DNA of 49,584 nucleotides from an uncultured Bacteroidales bacterium (GCA_903885595.1 CAISJJ010000210.1:1-49584); one strand, 5' to 3'. Numbered from the stretch's first letter, positions 1 through 8,338 are shown. Made by a program: numbers and translations. The notes: generated from the sequence alone by a model not told the origin.

Positions 1-94
1 ACTAGCTTACATCCGGAAGATACATATCAATAAGAAAGGGTATATCGTCGGATCTTCCATCCGGCTTGAAAAACCGGTATGGCTTAAAATCTGA
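1..94 (+). CDS. C-terminal end of an unknown protein (partial)
   Basis: Reading frame 2 is open from the window edge and ends in TGA at 92-94, giving about 30 residues that finish with the motif EKPVWLKI. The composition is protein-like (alternating basic and hydrophobic residues) and the stop lies 17 bases before the start of the permease gene, so it is plausibly the tail of an upstream gene in the same operon. Nothing in the tail identifies a family. Only the C-terminus is visible, so both the reality of the gene and its function remain uncertain. Confidence 0.35.
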   Translation, partial: LAYIRKIHINKKGYIVGSSIRLEKPVWLKI

Positions 95-111
95 TCTCAA
101 TTCCAGGCACT

Positions 112-1455
112 ATGTCGACACCTCCCAAAGGAATGATTTATGGCGTTGATGACAAACCTCCCTTCTTTGTCACGGTGCTACTTGGGTTACAGCATATTTT
201 CACTATGTCAAGCATGCTTGTGCTGCCGGTTGTGATCGTCCAGGAGATCGGTGGAAGTTTCCTTGAGATCAACAGCGTGGTTTCTTTTTCAATGATTGCT
301 GCTGGTTTCGGCACCATTCTCCAGTCATTAAAAAGAGGCCCCATCGGATCAGGTTATCTCTGCCCCAATCTTTGCGGCCCATCGTATATGGCAGTCTCCC
401 TTGAAGCGGGCTGGCTGGGCGGACTGCCCTTAATGCATGGCATGATCATGGTCTCGGGACTGGCCGAGATGGCGTTTGCGCAAGTCATCCCGAAGCTGAA
501 GAAACTCTTTCCCCCGGAGATCACCGGACTGGTGGTCATCATGGTGGGCGTCGCGCTGATACCGCTGGGTGTTTCCAGATTCATCGGTGTGGAATACTCC
601 GGCGATTCAATTGAGCCGTCAAAGCTTATCATCGCATGCATCACCCTGTGTGTGATGATCGGTCTCAACATCTGGGGCAAAGGCAAGATCAGGCTTTACG
701 GTGTGCTCATCGGCATCATTTTGGGGTATCTCCTCTCCCTGGCAGCAGGCCTCATCGGCTCATCGGAAGTAAAACAGGTATCGCAAACCCCTCTTTTTGC
801 ATTGCCAGGGCAGGGTGTGAAAATGTTCAGGTATGCCTTCGATCCCTCGCTCATCATTCCCTTTGTTCTGATCTCGGTCATACAGTGCCTGAAATCGTTT
901 GGGAATATCATTACCTGCCAGAAGCTGAGCGATGACAACTGGAAAGAACCCGACTTGAAAAATGTAGGCAAAGGATTGATGGCTTCGGGCATCAGTGTCT
1001 TTTCATGCGGATTGCTAGGCGGGGTGGCAACCGACACTTCGGCCAGCAATGTGGGGCTCTCGGCTGCAACAGGCGCAAACAGCAGGATTATTGCCTGGAG
1101 TGCAGGACTCATCTTCATCCTCCTGGGATTCCTTCCGAAAATGGCGGCATTGTTCACCATCATGCCCCAGCCCGTTATGGGAGCCATTGTGGTCTTTGTG
1201 ACCTGTTTCATGCTCATTTCAGGCATGCAGATTATCCTTGCCAACCCTATCTCAACGCGTATGATCTTCATCATCGGGATTTCCATGATCTTCGGATTGA
1301 GCGCAGATATCGCCTCCTCATTGTTTTTCACGGTCCCGTCATGGCTGGTGCCTGTATGTTCCTCATCGCTCACCGTCTCCGCCCTGTTGGCCGTAATACT
1401 GAACCAGGTCTTTGTTGTCCGTGACAAACCCCGGGCAAATTCCATTCGCAAATAG
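112..1455 (+). CDS. NCS2-family xanthine/uracil permease
   Basis: This 447-residue polytopic inner-membrane protein belongs to the nucleobase:cation symporter-2 (NAT/NCS2) family, which imports uracil, xanthine or related purines with a cation. Visible family marks are the N-terminal GLQHIF motif at residues 25-30, whose His is the conserved functional histidine of the family, the CGPSYMA segment near residue 88, and the NAT signature SNVGLSAATG around residues 312-321. About 12-14 hydrophobic segments fill the rest. The length is normal for the family. The substrate cannot be settled: the NAT signature lacks the usual leading Gln, which leaves purine or pyrimidine use open. The gene starts with ATG and follows a possible upstream gene with a short gap. 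Confidence 0.93.
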   Translation: MSTPPKGMIYGVDDKPPFFVTVLLGLQHIFTMSSMLVLPVVIVQEIGGSFLEINSVVSFSMIAAGFGTILQSLKRGPIGSGYLCPNLCGPSYMAVSLEAGWLGGLPLMHGMIMVSGLAEMAFAQVIPKLKKLFPPEITGLVVIMVGVALIPLGVSRFIGVEYSGDSIEPSKLIIACITLCVMIGLNIWGKGKIRLYGVLIGIILGYLLSLAAGLIGSSEVKQVSQTPLFALPGQGVKMFRYAFDPSLIIPFVLISVIQCLKSFGNIITCQKLSDDNWKEPDLKNVGKGLMASGISVFSCGLLGGVATDTSASNVGLSAATGANSRIIAWSAGLIFILLGFLPKMAALFTIMPQPVMGAIVVFVTCFMLISGMQIILANPISTRMIFIIGISMIFGLSADIASSLFFTVPSWLVPVCSSSLTVSALLAVILNQVFVVRDKPRANSIRK

Positions 1456-1891
1456 GATTCACAGCTTTGTCCGTGCCCCTTTTCATTTTCTCATTGTAAT
1501 CATCATGCTATCAAAACAGACCCCATAAATGCAGGCAACCAATGAATAAGATAACAGCAACTCATCAAGCAAACCGACCGGAAATTCAGATACTTTGAAA
1601 AGCAATGAGTAACGATTACATTCATAAATGTTACGTCAACTTCCTTCAGACTAAATAACAGTAAACTTGCTGTTCTCAATTTACAGTAAACGCTTCCCCG
1701 GGAACTGGCGGGAAGCTTAAGTGCGGCGATTGACAAGCCCCGGCCGGCCGAGGCCCTGCCAGGAGTATGAATCAGCCTCGCATTTCAGCATGGAAAACAT
1801 CAGGGAAACCCGGTTGCTCCAGGTCGGGTATAACCCGGGGATCATCCCCTTCTGATCGTCTACCTCATGCCTCCCGATTCACTTCCTCTCC
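1456..1891. other. Intergenic stretch without a recognisable gene
   Basis: About 436 bases separate the permease from the peptidase remnant. Open frames here are short and have no signal peptide, motif or repeat that I recognise. The right half (about 1740-1880) is GC-rich compared with the AT-rich sequence beyond 2100, so it may be eroded coding sequence, but no family can be named. Confidence 0.5.
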
Positions 1892-2083
1892 CTATTTCAC
1901 GAATTTCTGAAGAAGCTCCTTCACAGCCTCCGCTACATTCCAGCCAGTGGCATTTTTCACTCCTTCCATGTATTGGCTGAGTTCTTTGAACATCTTCTCA
2001 TGCGTGTAGAATTTCCGGCCGGGTTCCATCCCGCTGTATACCTCCCGGGGAACAGCCCCGTATTTTTTGAACTCACAGATCAC
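1892..2083 (-). pseudogene. Remnant of a C1-family (bleomycin hydrolase/PepC-like) aminopeptidase
   Basis: The minus strand encodes about 63 residues beginning with a GTG at 2083. The frame stays open a little further upstream, to a TGA near 2126, with no ATG. The segment KKYGAVPREVYSG followed by a His-containing YTHEKMFKEL stretch resembles the region of aminopeptidase C/bleomycin hydrolase where 'KYGxVPxxxY' precedes a helix, and a short helical tail follows. A functional enzyme has well over 350 residues with Cys, His and Asn catalytic groups. Almost all of that is missing, so this is best read as a gene fragment. The match is by motif memory only. A short free-standing protein of unknown function is the alternative. 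Confidence 0.45.
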
Positions 2084-2199
2084 GGCTTTTCCAACTAGGT
2101 TTAAACTGTCAGAATAATTTTTAAATCAGCAGTCAGGAATATATAAAATTGCCTGCAAAATATTTATTTTACGTTTTCTCAAATTTTTACTGAATTGTT

Positions 2200-2225
2200 T
2201 ATATTTGAGATTTATTCCTCAAATA
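2200..2225 (+). promoter_or_regulatory. Promoter -7 box overlapped by an inverted repeat, upstream of the RiPP precursor
   Basis: TATATTTG at 2200-2207 fits the Bacteroidota -7 consensus TAnnTTTG and lies 46 bases before the ATG at 2254. An 8-bp perfect inverted repeat (TATTTGAG at 2202-2209, CTCAAATA at 2218-2225) overlaps it and covers the expected transcription start. Such a position suits a repressor site or a 5' hairpin. I see no convincing -33 TTTG at the right distance. The surrounding 2100-2250 is very AT-rich. Confidence 0.4.
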
Positions 2226-2253
2226 AACCTTATTGATAATTAAATACATCTCC

Positions 2254-2556
2254 ATGAAAAGAAGACAAGAATTTGAGCAAAAGCTCATCGAAAAGGCTAT
2301 GAAGGATGAAGCATTTAAGAAACAGCTCATCGAAAATCCGAAGGAGTCCCTGAAAAATGAATTCGGGATGAATTTTCCCGAATCTCTAGAAATTAAGATT
2401 ATTGAAGAAGAAGCCAGAAAAATCTATTTCGTATTACCCTATGTTCCCGACACAGTTTCAGCAGAACAACTGAGTGATATGGAATTAGAAAAGGTTGCCG
2501 GTGGGGCCGGTCAGATGAGAGATGAATATACCTACCACAATATTTGTGTCTGGTGA
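2254..2556 (+). CDS. NHLP-type RiPP precursor peptide with Gly-Gly leader
   Basis: This 100-residue protein has the layout of a nitrile-hydratase-like leader peptide (NHLP) precursor. An N-terminal helix carries the EQKLIEKAMKDEAFKKQL pattern. It is followed by NPKESLKNEFGMNFPESL, a strand-rich EIKIIEEE...IYFVLP segment, and the terminal LSDMELEKVAGG, whose Gly-Gly at residues 83-84 is the usual cleavage site of C39-peptidase transporters. The predicted core is the 16-residue AGQMRDEYTYHNICVW, with a single Cys at 98, two Tyr and a terminal Trp. I chose the ATG at 2254 because it gives the standard leader length; the frame also extends upstream to a TTG at 2233. No modification enzyme or peptidase-containing ABC transporter lies nearby, so it is an orphan precursor. 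A bacteriocin- or signal-like product is inferred from the family, not shown. Confidence 0.85.
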   Translation: MKRRQEFEQKLIEKAMKDEAFKKQLIENPKESLKNEFGMNFPESLEIKIIEEEARKIYFVLPYVPDTVSAEQLSDMELEKVAGGAGQMRDEYTYHNICVW

Positions 2557-2630
2557 GAAATCATCAGGCTGGCATTTGATTTTACCTGGTCCGGATTCAT
2601 TAAAGTTAACGTGACTGTCCGTAAGTGTTA

Positions 2631-3152
2631 CTATTCCGGAATGTTGTACAGCCTGCAAACCTCCTTGTACGACATACGCTGCAGTTCCTGTTCGCTCCTG
2701 TATCCGGGTGTTCCTGATTTTAAAGCCGGTATGGTGCCGGGTATGGCGACAAACCGGAACTTATTACCGGTGGTAAGCGGCCGCGCAAACATGTCGGAGG
2801 TGAATTCAATGCTTCCATACTCGTGGATCAGGTAGCTCCAGTTTGCACCGACAGCATATGCAGGCAAAGGGCGTAATGAAGTTCCTTCGTAAACATCATC
2901 GGCCAGCCAGATGTAGGCGAGCACAACACCGTTTTCAACAATTTCCTGGGTCAGATCGGGGGCGCTGGCCGCGAAATACCAGTCACCCGAACCGCCCGAC
3001 CAGGCTGTGGGCGAGAACCACTGGGAATAATAGACCGTGGCATTTTGTCCGTCGAGACCCTGAGGCCCCGGTGGCCCCTCTTTTTGACATCCTGCAAACA
3101 TAAGGGCCGAAATGACTGCAAATAAAAATAATGTCCTGAATCCTGTTTTCAT
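2631..3152 (-). CDS. Lipoprotein with a short collagen-like GPPGPQG segment
   Basis: This 173-residue protein starts with a lipoprotein signal peptide (MKTGFRTLFLFAVISALMFAGC) whose lipobox Cys is residue 22. Directly after it comes GPPGPQGLDG, a short Gly-X-Y run common at the N-terminus of small Bacteroidota lipoproteins, then an aromatic-rich domain (YYSQWFSPTAWSGGSGDWYF) of no family I recognise. It is probably tethered to the outer membrane. It is convergent with the RiPP precursor; the two genes end 74 bases apart. No enzymatic motif is visible. Confidence in the gene is high and in any function low. Confidence 0.85.
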   Translation of the reverse strand: MKTGFRTLFLFAVISALMFAGCQKEGPPGPQGLDGQNATVYYSQWFSPTAWSGGSGDWYFAASAPDLTQEIVENGVVLAYIWLADDVYEGTSLRPLPAYAVGANWSYLIHEYGSIEFTSDMFARPLTTGNKFRFVAIPGTIPALKSGTPGYRSEQELQRMSYKEVCRLYNIPE

Positions 3153-3401
3153 TATATCAGTATTTAGTGGTTATATGTAAATGTGGCTTGACAAGTTCAT
3201 CCCTGTTTTCACGTCAAATGTGACTTAGAAAAGAAACTGATCTATACATCATGTCCATTTGATTTCCTTCCATCAAATATAATGTAAAATGACGAACAAA
3301 GAACAACCACTTAAAATCATTGCTAACCTCCTTTTTTCATTTTACCTGTTTTATATTTTATGCGCAAGTATTTGTTGTTTTGTTTGTGATGGTGGTTTAA
3401 T

Positions 3402-4298
3402 TTCTTCATTGCCGGTTGGGTTCCCATAGGAAATTCCGGGCTGGTTGCAACGCCAGGTGCAATCGTCGGAAAGATTAACCCGTGCATTAATGCAGTTGGT
3501 GAAATATTAACAGTTACTTTTGGAACAGAAAATGGTGCGATTTTCGTATCCGGATACGGAAATTGCTGGCGCAGCCTGGGAACATACCTCGGAATACAAA
3601 TGTTGGCCCTTCCTGCTGCTCCGGTCGCCGGAACCCATTTCCCGACTGAAACACAGGTTGAATGGCATTGGGGTGAGGTTGAGGGGGCCACCGGGTATAG
3701 ATTTAACACAGTTGACGATTATAGCACCTCAGAAGATTTGAATACCGAAACCACTAAAACAGAGACCGGTTTAACCTGTAATACTTCCTACACACGTTTC
3801 GTATGGGCATATAATGCGTGTGTCAGTTTACCTGTTATTCTGACCCAGGCCACCAATGCATGTTCTTTTTCTTGCGGTTCCCTGACTATAAATCATGTTG
3901 AAGGAAACGTTGCACCTGTTAGTAAAACGGTCACATACGGCACCATTTATAATATTCCCGGTGAACCATCAAAATGCTGGATTACCAGTAATCTTGGCGC
4001 CGACCATCAGGCAACCGCAGTGAACGATGTGACCGAAGCCTCTGCTGGCTGGTATTGGCAGTTTAACCGCAAGCAGGGTTACAAACAGGATGGGTCAACG
4101 GTTACTCCGTCGCGGAATACAACCAGTATAGATGAGAATTCAGACTGGCTGGTTACCAACGATCCGTGTACAACAGAACTTGGAACTGGTTGGCGTATAC
4201 CCACCCGAACAGAATGGGAAAATGTTGATGCAAGCGGTAGCTGGAATAATTGGAATGGCCCGTGGAGTTCCGGGTTAAAACTCCACGCAAATTTCTAA
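3402..4298 (+). pseudogene. FISUMP-domain protein truncated at both ends
   Basis: The frame is open from about 3390 (stop at 3387-3389) to the TAA at 4296-4298. The first in-frame ATG is only at 3600, well inside conserved sequence. The readable part contains a fibronectin-like segment (APVAGTHFPTETQVEWHW, TKTETGLTCNTSYTRFVW) and then the beginning of a FISUMP domain (CWITSNLGADHQA, GTGWRIPTRTEWENVD, WNGPWSSGLKLHA). FISUMP domains normally run on about 60 further residues to a GFSVRC-type end. Here the frame stops right after LKLHANF. Missing signal peptide and missing C-terminal third make this a decayed gene of a surface protein. It neighbours a second remnant (pentapeptide repeat). Confidence 0.7.
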
Positions 4299-4488
4299 AT
4301 TGGTCAAAGTTATTAGGGGGGAATAATCTTTTACATCGATGAAGCATCGCGAAATTCTGCACCTTCATTGGCAACTTTTCAGGAATAATCTGTTCCATCA
4401 TAGCGTGCCCTTAAATCCTTATGCGTTTGACAAGCATCCGGCAATCATGGAAGAACTGCAATGCAATCATGGTAATTGATTTTGACCT

Positions 4489-4758
4489 TTACTCCGAAGA
4501 ATCAGTTCCGGGCTGTTCCACATCAATATCACATTTATCTAAAAGTCCGACAATGCCCGCCAATGAAAATTTTGCCTTTTTCATTCGGTTCGTTTCAGGA
4601 TCGATGGAATAATTGTAAGATGTGCGAAAATCGGCTTTTTCTAAAATCGAATGATCAAATGTCGCCCTTGCCAGATCGCAGTTGTCAAAAACGGCACCGG
4701 TCAGTTCGGTTTCGGTTAAATCCCTCAAATCCAGGAATAAAACAAACGAGGTTCTTGT
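4489..4758 (-). pseudogene. C-terminal remnant of a pentapeptide-repeat protein
   Basis: The minus-strand frame reads LTETELTGAVFDNCDLARAT, then FDHSILEKADF, RTSYNYSIDPE and a GLLDKCDIDVE-like tail. A(D/N)LxF five-residue periodicity and this C-terminal ending are typical of small Bacteroidota pentapeptide-repeat proteins of about 180-210 residues. Only the last 80-90 residues are present. Upstream the frame reaches a stop near 4780 with no start codon and degraded repeats, so the first half of the gene is gone. These proteins form right-handed quadrilateral beta helices; the cellular role of this subgroup is not established. Confidence 0.65.
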
Positions 4759-4826
4759 CCAATAGAATAACTAACCGTATGCTTTCGGCAAAGAATTTAG
4801 TAAAAAAAGCCAGTAAACAGGTCGGA

Positions 4827-5252
4827 TTATTTCTTTAAAGTACGCATGTAAGCAACCAATGACCAACGATCATTTGCATCAGGAATCTTCTTCTCATATG
4901 CCGGCATTTCATCACGTCCTTTGTTCATACGATAGAAAAGTTCGCCTTCTGTATATGCCTTAAATTCGGGAGTCGTAAAATCACCCGGTGAGGTTTTTAA
5001 TGATGCTCCCTTTGGGCCATCACCCATTCCTTTAGCTCCGTGACATGATTTGCAATGCTTTGCCCACAGGTCTTTGCCGTTTGCAATTACCCCTGCATCT
5101 GTGAGCTTGCTGGTCGATTTAAGCGCTTTATCTTTGTCAGGCACTGGCCAGGGTTTTGCCTTTACCTGGGCATTAACTGCAAGACTGATAAAGAAGGATG
5201 CAACAACAATAAACGAAACAACCAACTGGGTACTCTTCTGAATGATTTTCAT
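4827..5252 (-). CDS. Small secreted c-type cytochrome
   Basis: The 141-residue product has a signal peptide (cleavage after VNA-Q, about residue 28) and one cytochrome c domain. The heme site CKSCH is at residues 67-71, and the likely axial Met is in RDEMPAY at residue 116. It would carry electrons in the periplasm. The frame continues upstream to 5315, but a TACCTTTG promoter box at 5303-5310 lies inside that extension, so the ATG at 5252 is the better start. It lies 98 bases upstream of the next gene on the same strand, but no partner oxidase or reductase is adjacent. Confidence 0.88.
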   Translation of the reverse strand: MKIIQKSTQLVVSFIVVASFFISLAVNAQVKAKPWPVPDKDKALKSTSKLTDAGVIANGKDLWAKHCKSCHGAKGMGDGPKGASLKTSPGDFTTPEFKAYTEGELFYRMNKGRDEMPAYEKKIPDANDRWSLVAYMRTLKK

Positions 5253-5302
5253 AATGTTAGATTTAATGAAATGGCTAGTATTTATATCACTGTTATCTGT
5301 AG

Positions 5303-5310
5303 CAAAGGTA
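5303..5310 (-). promoter_or_regulatory. Putative Bacteroidota -7 promoter box for the cytochrome gene
   Basis: On the minus strand this reads TACCTTTG, an exact TAnnTTTG match, 50 bases before the ATG at 5252. A TTTG lies upstream but only about 15 bases away, closer than the 19-21 typical for a -33 element. It argues against the longer start at 5315. Confidence 0.4.
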
Positions 5311-5350
5311 AACATAAAAGAGATGCAAAAACCATCCCGGCTGATTAGGG

Positions 5351-6043
5351 CTACAACCCCAGGATGTATCCTATGCTGAGTTTATAAGCATTGGTCGAAC
5401 CCTGGTTGCTATTGAAATACTGGTTGACCTGAATGTACAATGTGCTTTTATTAATCCTTTTTGCCAGCCCCAGGGCAATATAACTGGCCACACGCGAATA
5501 ATTATGTTTAACGGTTGTTGCTTTTTGATCCCATTTCTCCTGGCCGGTACAATAAAACGCACTAAATGCTGGTTGAAGCCACCACGTATCGGTTATCCTG
5601 AAATTGACAGAAGCTTCGAATCCGAACTGTCCTTCCTGATATGAATTGTATTTCGTAGTATCCGCATCAATATACCGGTAATTCATATAAGAAGCGTTGG
5701 CATATTCTCCCCAGACAGCCAGGTTAATATCAATTGAGGGAATAATCTGCTTGCGGATTACCCACCAGTTGATCCAGCCTTCATACAGGGAGGAGGAGGA
5801 GTTGGGGTCAAGCAGGTCAAAGCTTTCCTGGTCATAATTGTCTTTTGTATACGAAAACTCGATATCGAAAATCCCTTTAACAGAGCCACCCACCCCAGCA
5901 GAAAAACCATATAAACCGTAGGTTTTCTCTCCACCGGCGCGTAGTGTAATTCCGCTTTGTCCCTTTTCAAGGTAACGTGATACCTGGGCACTGGTTACTA
6001 ATCCAAGTAAAATCATGATGGTTGTAAACAGTATTTTTTTCAT
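5351..6043 (-). CDS. Small outer-membrane beta-barrel protein, function unknown
   Basis: The 230-residue product begins with a clear signal peptide (MKKILFTTIMILLGLVTSAQ). The remainder alternates polar and aromatic residues in amphipathic strands (GFSAGVGGSVKGIFDIEFSY, WWLQPAFSAFYC, STLYIQVNQYF), ending in YKLSIGYILGL, as in 8-12-stranded outer-membrane barrels. I recognise no named family. The frame extends to 6109, but a TATATTTG box at 6107-6114 would then overlap the coding start, so the ATG at 6043 is preferred. It precedes the cytochrome gene on the same strand, and the two may be co-expressed despite separate promoter boxes. Confidence 0.8.
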   Translation of the reverse strand: MKKILFTTIMILLGLVTSAQVSRYLEKGQSGITLRAGGEKTYGLYGFSAGVGGSVKGIFDIEFSYTKDNYDQESFDLLDPNSSSSLYEGWINWWVIRKQIIPSIDINLAVWGEYANASYMNYRYIDADTTKYNSYQEGQFGFEASVNFRITDTWWLQPAFSAFYCTGQEKWDQKATTVKHNYSRVASYIALGLAKRINKSTLYIQVNQYFNSNQGSTNAYKLSIGYILGL

Positions 6044-6106
6044 AAAGTTAGTTTTTATGGATACAATATTGTTTTTCATAGGGATTCTCATTGTTTTCAG
6101 ACTATA

Positions 6107-6114
6107 CAAATATA
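6107..6114 (-). promoter_or_regulatory. Putative -7 promoter box for the barrel gene
   Basis: The minus strand reads TATATTTG, an exact TAnnTTTG match, leaving a 5' leader of roughly 55-60 bases before the ATG at 6043. No clear -33 TTTG is present at the expected spacing. Confidence 0.38.
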
Positions 6115-6293
6115 CTTTTTCCTGATCTATTTACCGGACTTTATTTTCCCTGCCCATTTGATTGGATGAAAGAGATAAGCTATGCCGTGCCTGATACCTT
6201 CAATTTATAGAATGGGCCGAATCTTTCGCAATGGTGCATCCGTGAGGGCACAGTAACACCGCACCATGATACATGAGTACAAGCTATAGCTAA

Positions 6294-6746
6294 GTGATCC
6301 CAAAAATATCTCAGAGACTGGCTTTATATTCAGAGGTAATTACATCCAAGCACCTTGACATCATCGTTACAGTCCCGGAAAATCTGAAAGTGGTGGCGGA
6401 TCATTACATGTTCGAAACCATTATTCGCAATTTGATCTCAAATGCGATTAAATTCACCGATCGCGGAGGAAAAATAATCCTTACAGCAAAACAGGCTGCT
6501 GGTCATTCAGTAGGAATTTCCATAAAGGACACGGGAATTGGCATGAGCCAAAGCCTGATGGATAATTTATTTTCTCTTGATGTTCAAACAACCAGAACCG
6601 GAACTGAAAAGGAACCCAGTACAGGTTTGGGGTTGCTAATAATCAGGGATTTTATTGAAAAACACAATGGTAAATTAACGGTAGAGAGTGAAGAGGACAG
6701 GGGAAGTACCTTTTCTTTTAAACTGCCCGCCGCCGATCTGTATTAA
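6294..6746 (+). pseudogene. Isolated ATPase (HATPase_c) domain of a sensor histidine kinase
   Basis: About 150 residues hold only the catalytic ATP-binding half of a histidine kinase: N box (IIRNLISNAIKFTDRGG), G1 box (IKDTGIGM), G2 box (STGLGLLIIRDFIEKHNG) and the closing GSTFSFKLP. There is no sensor region, no dimerisation helix and no phospho-accepting His. The only available start is a GTG at 6294, within what is normally the linker between the two kinase domains. Stops in all frames precede it, so this is a truncated kinase gene rather than a stand-alone kinase. The adjacent 180 bases upstream contain nothing recognisable. Confidence 0.7.
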
Positions 6747-6825
6747 TGATCTCAGCACGGGATACATGCCTGTTCGGGGGATTTTATCACTTTTTATGCT
6801 CATCAGCAAGCCGTTAAAACAGCAA

Positions 6826-7050
6826 TCATTTGGGTTTATGCGAAGCCATAAGTCCATTGCCCATTCTAGATTCGTACCTTTTTCTTGTCTCAGACTCCTT
6901 GCTTTTATCTGAAATGAATATTGTAGTTCTTCCACCATCAAGAATTACGGGATATTTATCAGTTGTTGATCCAGTCAATATTTTTGAATCAGGGATTTTT
7001 AATCGTTGCCGCTCCATCATCATCCTGTATTCCATGGTATCTTTTTTCAT
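6826..7050 (-). CDS. Small hypothetical protein (74 aa)
   Basis: The ATG at 7050 opens a 74-residue, highly charged protein. Its central section KYPVILDGGRTTIFISDKSK looks like a short beta-hairpin, followed by a basic helical end (ESETRKRYESRMGN). The sequence has codon-like composition and a start well placed after an AT-rich leader. It overlaps no other credible gene. I do not recognise the family. It is cytoplasmic by composition, and convergent with the kinase fragment. Confidence 0.5.
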   Translation of the reverse strand: MKKDTMEYRMMMERQRLKIPDSKILTGSTTDKYPVILDGGRTTIFISDKSKESETRKRYESRMGNGLMASHKPK

Positions 7051-7327
7051 TTTCTGATTTTTTTTACAAGGTATATACTGTAATATTTTTACAAGATACG
7101 AATCTTTTCCGTTACCGGGCAGAATTAGTTTTGAAAAGCAAATTGTTTTTCTGGTCTTTACATGCTGCAAAGGGTCACCAGGTTTTCTTTTATTGTGGCT
7201 TTTCCCTATGAAAAATTCTGTTTTGCAAATTTATTTCTTGACTTTTTTTAAGATTGTTGTAAATTTATCCTGTCCCTTTATTGTGCAATCAACAATTATG
7301 TCACAACTGTAATTAATTCAAATCAAA

Positions 7328-8338
7328 ATGAAAACATTCATGAAAGCCTTTATGCTTGTCCTGCTGTTTGCAGGTTTCTTCTTTTTTTCGACCGATGCCC
7401 AAAAGTTCCTGGCTGGTGCCAGCATGAATGGGAAATGGGGTTTTATTGATTCCAAAGGGAGTTGGGTAGTCAAACCCGGGTTTGATGAAGTGCAAAATTT
7501 CTCGGAAGGTATGGCCTGTGCCAAGTCGGGAGATAACTGGGGATTTATTTCATCAACGGGAGCCTGGACCATTCAACCGGTATATAAGCGTGCCGAAGAT
7601 TTTTCGGAGGGTCTCGCCCGTGTCATTGACAGGAATGCAGGAAAATGGAACTATATCGATAAAACGGGGAAGCAGGCATTTACGGAACAATTTGAAAACT
7701 GTATGAACTTTTCTGAAGGAAGGGCGGCTGCCAGGGCCTCCTCAAAATGGGGATATATTGATAAAAGCGGTAAATACATCATTCCCGACAAATATGATCA
7801 TGCCGAGACTTTCAGTGATGGAATGGGGCGTGTTGCTATTGATAAAGTCTACGGTTTTGTTACTCCATCGGGTGAATGGGCGCTTAAGACCAGCATGGAG
7901 AATATTCGTGATATGGAAGACGGTGTTGCCCCCGCAAAGGGAAAAAAGGGCTGGGGTTATATTGACCGGACCGGAAAAGAGATCGTACCTGCCATAAACG
8001 AGCATGCTGAGAATTTTTCAGAGGGGTTGGGCCGCTGCCGTCTCAATGGCAAGTGGGGTTATTATGATGTGACAGGGAAGCTGGTCATTCGTTTTACATA
8101 TGATAATTGTAGGAATTTTTCTGAAGGCATGGCTGCTGTTAATATCGGAAAATCGTGGGGATTCATTGATAAAACAGGCAATTTGATCATCAATGCGCAA
8201 TTTGATAAGGCGCTTGATTTTAAAGGTGGACTTGCACCAGTTAAAACAGGAAAAAACTGGGGTTATATTGACAAAACCGGCAAGATGGTAATCCCAATCC
8301 AGTTTGATGATGTCCTACCCTTTGCCGGGGTCGATTAG
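7328..8338 (+). CDS. Secreted WG-repeat protein (nine repeats)
   Basis: The 336-residue protein has a signal peptide (MKTFMKAFMLVLLFAGFFFF, cleaved near TDA-Q) and then nine tandem WG (KWG-Leptospira type) repeats of about 33-35 residues. They follow the pattern WGyIDktGk-x(5-8)-Fdea-xxFseGlA. Repeats 1-4 and 6-9 are canonical; repeat 5 is degenerate, with YGFVTPSGEW in place of WGYIDKTGK. WG repeats form beta-rich modules of unclear molecular function in secreted or surface proteins. The repeats run to the last residues, so no C-terminal anchor or T9SS sorting domain is present. It has its own transcription unit. Confidence 0.92.
   Translation: MKTFMKAFMLVLLFAGFFFFSTDAQKFLAGASMNGKWGFIDSKGSWVVKPGFDEVQNFSEGMACAKSGDNWGFISSTGAWTIQPVYKRAEDFSEGLARVIDRNAGKWNYIDKTGKQAFTEQFENCMNFSEGRAAARASSKWGYIDKSGKYIIPDKYDHAETFSDGMGRVAIDKVYGFVTPSGEWALKTSMENIRDMEDGVAPAKGKKGWGYIDRTGKEIVPAINEHAENFSEGLGRCRLNGKWGYYDVTGKLVIRFTYDNCRNFSEGMAAVNIGKSWGFIDKTGNLIINAQFDKALDFKGGLAPVKTGKNWGYIDKTGKMVIPIQFDDVLPFAGVD

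Noticed and set aside
696..1451. Long minus-strand frame opposite the permease
   Set aside because: It is the antisense shadow of a clearly identified NCS2 gene and has low-complexity composition.
3323..3709. Minus-strand frame of 128 residues
   Set aside because: It lies opposite the FISUMP remnant, has no signal peptide or motif, and ends in a lysine-rich translation of T-rich intergenic DNA.
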